DNA of 13,116 nucleotides from JAAYGT01 sp050252075 (lineage in GTDB: Bacteria > Pseudomonadota > Gammaproteobacteria > Burkholderiales > Burkholderiaceae_B): positions 1 through 13,116 of the forward strand of contig JBFWLP010000093.1 of assembly GCA_050252075.1 (NCBI GenBank). Reading direction: 5' to 3'. Positions within the stretch are counted from its first letter, which is position 1, and each line of letters starts with the position of its first letter. A model generated the notes under the pieces. It saw only the letters and a program-made list of their open reading frames with translations, was not told the origin of the DNA and searched no databases. The translations under genes were made by a program, and so were the position numbers. Positions 1 to 6,467 of this stretch are shown here, piece after piece.

Positions 1-336
1 AACGGCGCGTCGCTGGAAACGGCACGCACAATGGCCGTAAACGCCATTGTGGTCAGCGAAATGGCCTATTTGCTGTGCAGCCGGCATATTTATGCCTCGG
101 TGATCAGTCGCGAAGGCCTGACGGGCAACATGTATGTGGTCATTGCCATCGGCGTGTGCGCCTTGCTTCAGCTGGCCTACACCCATGCAGGCGTGATGCA
201 GGCCATTTTCGGATCCACCCACCTGCGCGCCGACGAATGGCTGCGCGTGCTGCTGGTGGGTGGGCTGGTGCTGTTGGGCGCCGAGGCCGAGAAACGGTTG
301 ATGCGCCGGGCGGCAACCGGGATCAGTCGTCGCTAG
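1..336 (+). CDS. Cation-transporting P-type ATPase, C-terminal fragment
   Basis: The frame is open from base 1 and ends at TAG 334-336, so these 111 residues are the C-terminal end of a gene that begins outside the window. Hydrophobic segments lie at about residues 12-25, 42-62 and 77-93. The ARTMAVN start, the later THAGVMQAIFGS stretch and a final LLGAEAEKRLMRR fit the last transmembrane helices (Cation_ATPase_C region) of P2-type ATPases, the Ca2+/Na+/Mg2+ pump group in the inner membrane. The phosphorylation (DKTGT) and ATP-binding domains are not in the window, so the transported ion cannot be told. The last 14 nt overlap the end of purF, which is read from the other strand. The family call rests on the pattern of this membrane domain only. 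Confidence 0.78.
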   Translation, partial: NGASLETARTMAVNAIVVSEMAYLLCSRHIYASVISREGLTGNMYVVIAIGVCALLQLAYTHAGVMQAIFGSTHLRADEWLRVLLVGGLVLLGAEAEKRLMRRAATGISRR

Positions 337-1822
337 AGGTTCCGCCCATGGCACCCGAAGGGGCCGTCTGGCCACGGGTCTGGCTCAGGCGTTCCAGATA
401 GGCCGCATCGATATCACCGGTAACGTAGCTGCCGGTGAAGCACGAGGATTCAAACCGGCGCATGGCGGGATTCAGATCACGAATGGACTGCTCCAGATCC
501 GCAATTTCCTGGTAGACCAGGCCATTGGCGCCTATTTCGCGCGCAATCTCGGTGGTGTCACGCCCCGTGGCGATCAGTTCCGTCTGGGTGGGCATGTCGA
601 TACCGTACACATTGGGGTAGCGCACAGCCGGCGCCGCTGACGCGAAAAACACTTTGTTGGCGCCGGCGGCACGCGCCATATCGACAATTTCACGGCTGGT
701 CGTGCCGCGCACGATGGAATCGTCGACCAGCAGAACATTCTTGCCGCGAAACTCCATATCGATGGCACTGAGCTTCTGGCGCACCGACTTCTTGCGCACC
801 GCCTGGCCGGGCATGATAAAAGTTCGCCCTACGTAGCGATTCTTGATGAATCCTTCCCGGTAAGTCAGTGACAAGCGTGAGGCCAGCTGCATGGCCGCGG
901 GACGAGACGAGTCGGGAATAGGCATGACGACATCGATTTCACCCAGGCGCAACGACTTGGCCACATTGTCGGCAAGGTACTCGCCCATGGTGAGCCTGGC
1001 GTTATAAATGGATACTGAATCCATGACCGAGTCGGGCCGGGCAAAATAAACGTATTCAAAGACACACGGCACCAGTTTGGGGTCTTCGGCGCATTGGCGG
1101 AAGGACACATTGCCGTCCAGATCAATAAACACAGCCTCGCCTGGCTGGATATCGCGTTCCAGGGTGAAACCGCAGGCAGTGATCGCGACAGACTCGGAAG
1201 CCACTATCCACTCCCGGCCGTTCGGTGTATCCATATAGCCGATGCACAATGGCCGTATGCCGTGAGGATCGCGAAATGCCACCATACCGTAGCTGGCGAT
1301 CTGGGCAATGACGGCATAAGCCCCCTTGGCGCGCCGATGCACGGCCGACACGGCATCAAAGATGGCGGATTCGTCGAGCGATACTCCGCTCGATGCAAGC
1401 TGCAGTTCGTGAGCGAACACGTTCAGAAGTACTTCGGAGTCGGAATTGGTATTGATATGCCGCCGGTCGATACGAAACAGCGCTTCACGCAGTTCACGCC
1501 AGTTGGTCAGGTTGCCGTTGTGTACAAACATGATGCCGAACGGCGCATTCACGTAGAACGGCTGTGCCTCATCGACACTGTCGCTGGATCCTGCTGTAGG
1601 GTAACGAACCTGCCCCAGCCCGCTGTTGCCGGGCAGCGACCGCATGTTGCGCGTGCGAAAAACATCGCGCACCAGGCCGTGCGCCTTGTACATATTGAAA
1701 AACTGATCGTGCGCCGTCGCAATACCGGCGGCATCCTGCCCGCGATGTTGCAGCAACAACAAACTATCATAGATCAGCTGGTTAACGGGGTTCCTGCCGG
1801 CAACCCCTACAATTCCACACAT
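323..1822 (-). CDS. purF: Amidophosphoribosyltransferase (glutamine PRPP amidotransferase)
   Basis: PurF catalyses the first committed step of purine synthesis in the cytoplasm: PRPP plus glutamine gives 5-phosphoribosylamine. The protein has 499 residues, close to the usual length of about 500. It starts MCGIVGVAG, so Cys2 becomes the N-terminal nucleophile of the class II (Ntn) glutaminase domain once Met is removed; HRGQDAAGI and HNGNLTN belong to the same domain. The C-terminal phosphoribosyltransferase domain carries the PRPP loop LLVDDSIVRGTTS at about residues 363-376. The ATG is preceded by AGGAA (1830-1834) with a 7-nt spacer. It is the last gene of the folC-SPOR-cvpA-purF operon, 22 nt after cvpA, an order also known from other proteobacteria. 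No frameshift or missing motif was seen. Its 3' end overlaps the convergent ATPase gene, so no terminator fits between them. Confidence 0.97.
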   Translation of the reverse strand: MCGIVGVAGRNPVNQLIYDSLLLLQHRGQDAAGIATAHDQFFNMYKAHGLVRDVFRTRNMRSLPGNSGLGQVRYPTAGSSDSVDEAQPFYVNAPFGIMFVHNGNLTNWRELREALFRIDRRHINTNSDSEVLLNVFAHELQLASSGVSLDESAIFDAVSAVHRRAKGAYAVIAQIASYGMVAFRDPHGIRPLCIGYMDTPNGREWIVASESVAITACGFTLERDIQPGEAVFIDLDGNVSFRQCAEDPKLVPCVFEYVYFARPDSVMDSVSIYNARLTMGEYLADNVAKSLRLGEIDVVMPIPDSSRPAAMQLASRLSLTYREGFIKNRYVGRTFIMPGQAVRKKSVRQKLSAIDMEFRGKNVLLVDDSIVRGTTSREIVDMARAAGANKVFFASAAPAVRYPNVYGIDMPTQTELIATGRDTTEIAREIGANGLVYQEIADLEQSIRDLNPAMRRFESSCFTGSYVTGDIDAAYLERLSQTRGQTAPSGAMGGTSSDD

Positions 1823-1844
1823 GTTTGATTTCCTGTGAAAACAC

Positions 1845-2333
1845 TTAATACGGTACCCACGACGCCATCGTGGGAGGCAAGACCGGTTTGAGCTGTTGAA
1901 TACCGCGCACCACCAGCGGCGAGAACGAGGACTCGCGCCACCACGGCTCTTTGGGCAGTTCGGTATATCCCCCGAGAATGACCAGCGCGATAACGATCAA
2001 GCCGCCGCGCAAGATACCAAACAGCGCACCCATACCGCTGTCGGCGGGCGACAGCCCGGTTTTGTCGATAAACGTGGCCAGTGTCAGGTTGACCAGCCCC
2101 ACCAGCAGCAAAATGACCAGAAAGACCGCGCCATAAGCGACAGCTGTGCGCAACAGAGAGTTTTCGAGCCAGGGAACCAGCCAGCCGGATACCAGTGGCC
2201 CCCACCAGACGGCCGCCATGAACGCCGCGGCATAGGCAATGAGTGAGAGCACTTCCTTGATCAGGCCCCGCATGAAGCCCAGAATGGCCGAGACCCCGAC
2301 AATGGCCAGAACGAGGTAGTCGAAGCTGGTCAC
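1845..2333 (-). CDS. cvpA: CvpA family inner-membrane protein
   Basis: This 162-residue protein is the usual size for the CvpA family (colicin V production protein in E. coli, where its mutants also relate to purF and envelope stress). Four hydrophobic segments are visible at about residues 6-24, 30-46, 65-87 and 103-121. The N-terminal LGFMRGLIKEVLSLIAY stretch is typical of the family. It lies in the cytoplasmic membrane and its molecular activity is not established. The start codon is GTG (2331-2333), overlapping the TGA stop of the upstream SPOR gene by 4 nt (GTGA), which indicates translational coupling. purF follows after 22 nt. The family call is firm; the function is not. Confidence 0.93.
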   Translation of the reverse strand: MTSFDYLVLAIVGVSAILGFMRGLIKEVLSLIAYAAAFMAAVWWGPLVSGWLVPWLENSLLRTAVAYGAVFLVILLLVGLVNLTLATFIDKTGLSPADSGMGALFGILRGGLIVIALVILGGYTELPKEPWWRESSFSPLVVRGIQQLKPVLPPTMASWVPY

Positions 2334-3124
2334 TTGCTGGAGATGAAACCGTTGTCGTAGCCCAGCGCACGCAAACGGGCCTGCGCCGCCTGGGCGGCGT
2401 CACGCGTGGGGAAAGGGCCGACACGCAGACGATACGTGGCTTTACCGTCGACACTGGCCTGTTCGACGTAAGCATTGGTAACGCCAGAAGCAACGAGTTT
2501 GTCACGCCGCGAACGGGCATCGCCTTCAGTGGTATAGGCCGCAATCTGCAAAATGAAATTGCCACGCTCCGGGGGGGCCACCGACGCCGGAGAACGCCCC
2601 TCGAGCAGCGCAAGCGCCACAGATCCATCGTCGGTTCGCGGCGACGTATTGGACGGTGCCGGCGCGGGCGACGCCGGTTTGGGCGGAACGGGTGTTGCCG
2701 GGGTTTGCGGGGCGGGTTCAGGTGCCGCGCTGTGGGTGGACGATTCCGCCGCTGTTGTGGAAGCCGGCGCATCGGTGGCCGGGGAGCTTTCCGCGGTTAC
2801 GCCGGGAGCAGCGCCTTCGGTGATGCCGGCGGCGGGGGCCTGGGGCTGACCCGCAGTCGCAAGTGCCAGCTCGCCGGACGACGGCTCAGGCCCGTTGATT
2901 GCAGGCACGACCACCGGCACCGGTCGGGATTCCTGAGCTGTATCAACGTTAAAAAACATGGGCACAAAGATAACGGCCAGAAGCACCAGCGCCAGCGCAC
3001 CCACCAGACGACGCCGCGCACGCACACGAAGCTCGCGCAGCTGCGATTCGCTGGACTGATTGGCCCGGGCGCCGGGACGGCGACCATTATCAGATTCAGA
3101 CTGGCGTGCTGAAAACCATCCCAT
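2330..3124 (-). CDS. SPOR domain-containing membrane protein (DedD-like)
   Basis: This is a 264-residue bitopic inner-membrane protein. It has a charged cytoplasmic N-terminus (1-38), one transmembrane helix (about 39-58), a long Pro/Ala/Ser-rich periplasmic linker (about 65-185) and a C-terminal SPOR domain (about 188-263) with FILQIAAYTTEGDA at its start and YRLRVGPF in its second half. SPOR domains bind denuded glycan strands at the division septum, and DedD of E. coli is an accessory septation protein in the same genetic context (folC-dedD-cvpA-purF). It is therefore probably a DedD counterpart, although sequence outside the SPOR domain is not conserved enough to prove this. Its start lies 36 nt after folC. 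The region before the ATG has only a weak TAGG, so translation may depend on coupling. An overlapping upstream ATG at 3129-3131 is out of frame. Confidence 0.9.
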   Translation of the reverse strand: MGWFSARQSESDNGRRPGARANQSSESQLRELRVRARRRLVGALALVLLAVIFVPMFFNVDTAQESRPVPVVVPAINGPEPSSGELALATAGQPQAPAAGITEGAAPGVTAESSPATDAPASTTAAESSTHSAAPEPAPQTPATPVPPKPASPAPAPSNTSPRTDDGSVALALLEGRSPASVAPPERGNFILQIAAYTTEGDARSRRDKLVASGVTNAYVEQASVDGKATYRLRVGPFPTRDAAQAAQARLRALGYDNGFISSK

Positions 3125-3160
3125 GGGGCATAAACCTATTCTGTAAACGGGTAAGCTGCA

Positions 3161-4543
3161 TTACCGCAACGATTGCAATACCGGACCGACAACGGCGAAC
3201 GAACCGAACACAACGATTCTATCATTGGCCTGCGCCAGTTCCCGAGCCCCGGCAAAGGCCTGTTCCGGTGTGTCGTAAGTTGAAATTTTAACCTGTCGGG
3301 GACAGGCCTGCGCGGCCGCCGCCGGCCGCACCGTCGGACGCCCGGAATCAGCCGGCGCGGCCGCAGATGCCGGCGCAGATATCGTGCCGGCACCTTGCTC
3401 GATTCGACGCTGTATACGCTGTGCAAGCTGTTCGGCCGTTGTTCCGCGCGGCCCCCCCAAACGGGTGCAATGCCAGTGCTGGACACAACCCAGCAGTTTG
3501 TCGATCACGCCGTCGATATCTTTGTCGGCGTACATTCCCGCGACCGCATGGGTGGTGTCGAATGCCTGCCCCATGCTGTCCAGGTTCTGGGCCAGGGCGG
3601 CGGCGGCATGCGGATTATGCGCTACGTCGAGTATGGTTACCGGCGTACCCGGCAGTGTCTGGAAACGTCCGGGCAAGGCGGCTTGCCCCAACCCCATCCG
3701 TACCGCCTGCTGGGGCACCACCAGTTCGAGCCGCAACGCTTCAAGGGCGGCAAGAACGGCACTGGCATTGAGCAGCTGGTTGGCGCCGCGCAGCGCTGGA
3801 TAGGCCAGTCCGGAACGACGCTGCTCACGCCCGCCATAGGCCCATTGCTGGCGATCGCCCGAGTAATTGAAATCGGAACCGAAACGCCATAAATCGGCCC
3901 CGACGGCCTGGGCGTGGTCCACGATCGATTGCGGACACAAGGGATCACCGCATATCGCCGGCTTGCCGGGCCGGAAAATGCCGGCCTTTTCGAAACCGAT
4001 CTTTTCGCGCGTATCGCCCAGGTATTCGGCGTGGTCAATGTCGATGCTGGTGACAATGGCGCAGTCGGTGTCGACCATGTTCACGGCATCCAGGCGCCCG
4101 CCCAACCCTACTTCCAGAACGGCGACGTCAACGCCCGATGCCTTGAACAGCAACAGGGCCGCCAGCGTGCTGAATTCAAAATAGCTCAGCGTGATTTCGC
4201 CGCGGGCGGCATCGATTTGCCGGAACTGCTGGATAATGGCCTGGTCGCTGGCCTGTTCCCCGTTGATCCGGATACGTTCGTTGTAGGAAACCAGATGCGG
4301 CGAGGTATAGGTGCCCACACGGTAACCGGCGGCAAGCAAAATGGCTTCCAGCATGGCGCAGACCGAACCTTTTCCGTTAGTTCCGGCCACCGTTATTTTT
4401 TTGTAGGGCGTGTCCAGAGACAAGCGGTCGGCGACCCGGCGAATACGCTCCAGACCAAGATCAATGGGGTGTTTGTGCAGGGTTTCCAGATAAGCCAACC
4501 AGTCCGCAAGGCTGGCATTTTCGGCGGGTGCAGGCAAAGACAT
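3161..4543 (-). CDS. folC: Bifunctional dihydrofolate synthase / folylpolyglutamate synthase
   Basis: FolC adds glutamate to dihydropteroate and then extends the polyglutamate tail of folates in the cytoplasm, using ATP. The 460-residue protein shows the Mur-ligase-like P-loop AGTNGKGSV (about 53-61), the TYTSPHLVSYNERI motif (78-91), EVGLGGRLDAVN (144-155), the FEKAGIF segment around the Lys that is carbamylated in this family (K186), and DVAHNPHA (306-313) opening the C-terminal domain. It is slightly longer than the usual 420-450 because of an Ala/Pro-rich insertion at about 387-413. It is the first gene of the operon running to purF. In many proteobacteria accD comes directly before it; here a secreted-protease gene and its terminator do. 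No Shine-Dalgarno match is evident before the ATG (4541-4543). Confidence 0.95.
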   Translation of the reverse strand: MSLPAPAENASLADWLAYLETLHKHPIDLGLERIRRVADRLSLDTPYKKITVAGTNGKGSVCAMLEAILLAAGYRVGTYTSPHLVSYNERIRINGEQASDQAIIQQFRQIDAARGEITLSYFEFSTLAALLLFKASGVDVAVLEVGLGGRLDAVNMVDTDCAIVTSIDIDHAEYLGDTREKIGFEKAGIFRPGKPAICGDPLCPQSIVDHAQAVGADLWRFGSDFNYSGDRQQWAYGGREQRRSGLAYPALRGANQLLNASAVLAALEALRLELVVPQQAVRMGLGQAALPGRFQTLPGTPVTILDVAHNPHAAAALAQNLDSMGQAFDTTHAVAGMYADKDIDGVIDKLLGCVQHWHCTRLGGPRGTTAEQLAQRIQRRIEQGAGTISAPASAAAPADSGRPTVRPAAAAQACPRQVKISTYDTPEQAFAGARELAQANDRIVVFGSFAVVGPVLQSLR

Positions 4544-4563
4544 TGGCGTCGCAAGAAAGTAAA

Positions 4564-4596
4564 CAGGGTAATCCGGAATAATAATGGATTACCCTG
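4564..4596 (-). terminator. Rho-independent terminator of the M10 protease gene
   Basis: A perfect 11-bp inverted repeat (arms 4564-4574 and 4586-4596, CAGGGTAATCC and its complement) encloses an 11-nt AT-rich loop. On the minus strand it begins 46 nt after the protease stop and is followed by a T-rich tract, TTTACTTTCTT. This fits an intrinsic terminator for the protease transcript. Its 3' arm ends only about 20 nt before the folC start codon, so it also lies in the folC leader. The structure is read directly; its activity is inferred. Confidence 0.75.
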
Positions 4597-4607
4597 ATCT
4601 GCACCAA
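4578..4607 (-). promoter_or_regulatory. Possible folC promoter overlapping the terminator loop
   Basis: On the minus strand, TTGGTG (4602-4607) and TATTAT (4578-4583) are separated by 18 nt. The -10 box matches the sigma70 consensus at 5 of 6 positions, but the -35 box only at 3. The -10 lies in the loop of the protease terminator. A transcript starting about 7 nt downstream would contain only the 3' arm, so it would escape the hairpin. folC needs some promoter here because a terminator precedes it, but this assignment is tentative. Confidence 0.3.
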
Positions 4608-4642
4608 GCCGCAGCCGCTGCAACAGTGAAAAGCGTTACGGG

Positions 4643-6199
4643 TTACGCCACTTCGACGTAATAGGCCACGCCTTCAAAATTGTACTGACCGGCCAGATTC
4701 ACCTTCACGTTTTCCATTTCGGCGATGTCGGCTGTGTAGAAGTGCGAACCGGTTTCCTTGTTGTAGAAACGGTAAAGCTCGGTGGTGTCTGCCGTTTTCT
4801 GGGCAAATCCGCGGTAGGCCACGCCTTCATACGAGAAACCGTTGCCGGCTTCACGCAGATCGGTCGCCTCGGTGGCGTTGGCCGTGTAAAAGTGCGTACC
4901 GGTTGCATCATTCCAGAACCGGTGCACCAGCACGCTGTTGCTGTCGTCGAAGACATTGCGTACAAACGCCTTGCCTTCAAAGCTGAAACCTGCCCTGCCG
5001 GCCACGGTGGTGGCTTCGTCGTTATTCGCGGTGAAGAAATGGTTGCCGGTTTGCGTATTGTAGAAACGGTAGACGCCCGGTGTTAAATCGTTCAGGCTTT
5101 CGGCGCGGTCGGCAAAAGCCGCCCTTTCGATGTTCAGCAGCGTGTTCGTTGCGTCGGTGCCGATGGTGTCGACCACCGTGTACTCCCGCGAGCTGAGGGA
5201 GTAATCGAACCGGTAGGTGTTGGCGTTGCCCGAGAACACGGCAACATCGGCCCCGGCGCCGCCGTCGATGTAATTATTGGCGGAATTGACATGTATGCTG
5301 TCGTTGCCCGCGCCTGTGACGGCATTTTCAATAATCACATTGTGTGCAATGGCCAGATTGTTCGTCATGGTGTTTACCGACGAAAACTGGCCGGGGCGAA
5401 GGTCGATATGGCTTTCGCTGGACCAGCCGCTAAGGTTCAGGGTGTCGATACCACCCGCGTCGTACAGCGTCATGACGGGAGTCGTATTCTGGGTGAAGTC
5501 GTAAATGGAGGCCGTGGCGCCCGTTACATTGGAGCCAAAACCGTACACCGTGTCTTCCGTGCGGGTTTGCGCCGCACCATACATGGTTTGTATGGCCATG
5601 ATGTCATTGAGCATGGGCGTTTGCGGCGCAACGACCTGGCCGTTGGGCCCCAGCCAGTCGCCCCAGGCCACATCACCCTTGCCGCGCCCGATGTGGGGCC
5701 CATAGTACGACATGATGGAATATACCGAGCTATCCTGCCACGACGATGGACCGTCGTCATCGCTTCCGTTGTAGTCACCCATGTGCTCCAGGCCGATGGA
5801 ATGGCCGATTTCGTGCAGATAGGTGGTGAAACCGTATTCGCTGACAACCGGCACGGCCAGATCGGGGTAATTGGTGTTGAACCACACACTGCCAATGGTT
5901 GGAAAATAAGCATGTGCATAGGCAATGCCGGTGGTGGTGTTGCCAAACTCGATGTCTGATGTAGTGACAGCACCTTCGACAATATTGGGAACAATCAGCT
6001 CATCCCAGATGGCTAGCGCAAGACGAATGTGGTCCTGCTGGTAGGCATTCAGGGCTATGAAGCCCGGGCCCTCGCCCTGCTCGAAGTGCAATTGCTCGCG
6101 CAGCTGAGGGAAGCTGTAGCTGATCGTCGAGCCGGGCCACAGCTTGCCGGAGTTCAACTGGTTCAATACTTGTTCGTCGGTCCATACGGGTTTAGCCAT
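4643..6199 (-). CDS. M10/serralysin-type secreted zinc metalloprotease with DUF5648-like C-terminal repeats
   Basis: This is a predicted extracellular metzincin endopeptidase of 518 residues. It has the zinc site HEIGHSIGLEH (129-139: H129, H133 and H139 as ligands, E130 as catalytic base) and the Met-turn SIMSYY (161-166, M163, with Y165 in the place of the serralysin tyrosine). A DIMAIQTMYG segment (199-208) is typical of the end of the M10 catalytic domain. Degenerate RTX-like repeats follow, GAGNDSIHV (296-304) and GGAGADVAV (313-321). The C-terminus carries three repeats of about 40 residues (about 376-416, 425-464 and 475-516) with the pattern (Y/H)RF(Y/W)N-TG-HF(Y/F)TA ... F/Y-EG-A(Y/F), matching DUF5648. 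There is no Sec signal peptide and no cysteine, which fits type I secretion. The start at 6199 has AAGGAG 9 nt upstream and a good promoter before it; the longer frame to 6304 begins with a TTG inside that promoter. It is transcribed divergently from the large exoprotein gene. Substrate is unknown. Confidence 0.88.
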   Translation of the reverse strand: MAKPVWTDEQVLNQLNSGKLWPGSTISYSFPQLREQLHFEQGEGPGFIALNAYQQDHIRLALAIWDELIVPNIVEGAVTTSDIEFGNTTTGIAYAHAYFPTIGSVWFNTNYPDLAVPVVSEYGFTTYLHEIGHSIGLEHMGDYNGSDDDGPSSWQDSSVYSIMSYYGPHIGRGKGDVAWGDWLGPNGQVVAPQTPMLNDIMAIQTMYGAAQTRTEDTVYGFGSNVTGATASIYDFTQNTTPVMTLYDAGGIDTLNLSGWSSESHIDLRPGQFSSVNTMTNNLAIAHNVIIENAVTGAGNDSIHVNSANNYIDGGAGADVAVFSGNANTYRFDYSLSSREYTVVDTIGTDATNTLLNIERAAFADRAESLNDLTPGVYRFYNTQTGNHFFTANNDEATTVAGRAGFSFEGKAFVRNVFDDSNSVLVHRFWNDATGTHFYTANATEATDLREAGNGFSYEGVAYRGFAQKTADTTELYRFYNKETGSHFYTADIAEMENVKVNLAGQYNFEGVAYYVEVA

Positions 6200-6208
6200 A
6201 CCAGGAAG

Positions 6209-6214
6209 CTCCTT
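6209..6214 (-). promoter_or_regulatory. Ribosome binding site of the M10 protease
   Basis: AAGGAG on the minus strand lies 9 nt before the ATG at 6197-6199. It is the only strong Shine-Dalgarno match in this leader and decides the start in favour of the MAKPVW N-terminus, over the in-frame TTG at 6302-6304. Confidence 0.8.
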
Positions 6215-6259
6215 GTCGTGAGTAAGCAGGCAGGCCGGATGACGGACCGGCCAACGTGA

Positions 6260-6288
6260 TTGCAAATGTGGCGAACTGCCCGCATTAT
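6260..6288 (+). promoter_or_regulatory. Possible promoter of the large exoprotein gene
   Basis: On the plus strand TTGCAA (6260-6265) and CATTAT (6283-6288) are spaced by 17 nt, with 4 and 4 matches to the sigma70 boxes. It would give a long leader of about 175 nt before the ATG at 6468. Its -10 box coincides with the -10 box of the protease promoter on the other strand, so the two might compete. The match is modest and could be chance. The rest of the divergent region (6200-6467) has an AT-rich patch at about 6313-6345, with no further motif recognised. Confidence 0.25.
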
Positions 6289-6313
6289 CCGGAGTGAGCG
6301 GCAATCATGTCAA
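6284..6313 (-). promoter_or_regulatory. Sigma70-type promoter of the M10 protease
   Basis: On the minus strand a perfect -35 box TTGACA (6308-6313) is followed, 18 nt later, by GATAAT (6284-6289), which matches the -10 consensus at 5 of 6 positions. Transcription would start near 6277, giving a leader of about 78 nt before the ATG at 6199. The promoter overlaps the would-be N-terminal extension of the protease frame, so that extension would not be transcribed whole. Confidence 0.7.
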
Positions 6314-6467
6314 TACGAATGAAAACGCAACAAAAATTTAATACGCCACCCTGGAACTCGTTGCCGACTGTAACGTTGCTTGACGAGAAATGAGCCGGGC
6401 GCCGAAACTTTTACACCCGCTACACCGCTAAAGCAAACGCGCCAACTTGCCCGGAGACGCAGCCATC

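Noticed and set aside
1094..1828. A 244-codon open frame on the plus strand across purF
   Set aside because: It is antisense to the well-supported purF and shows no domain or sensible protein composition; long antisense frames are common in GC-rich genes.
1807..2772. A 321-codon minus-strand frame, Arg/Pro-rich, across cvpA and the SPOR gene
   Set aside because: It is a frame-shifted shadow of two genes with clear membrane and SPOR domains; its Arg-rich composition is typical of a wrong frame in GC-rich DNA.
6200..6304. A 35-residue N-terminal extension of the M10 protease frame beginning with TTG at 6302-6304
   Set aside because: It overlaps a near-consensus promoter, has the only cysteine of the frame, has no ribosome binding site, and the ATG at 6199 has AAGGAG upstream.
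6447..6467. A TTG start seven codons upstream for the large exoprotein
   Set aside because: The GGAG site at 6453-6456 lies downstream of this TTG and suits the ATG at 6468 instead.
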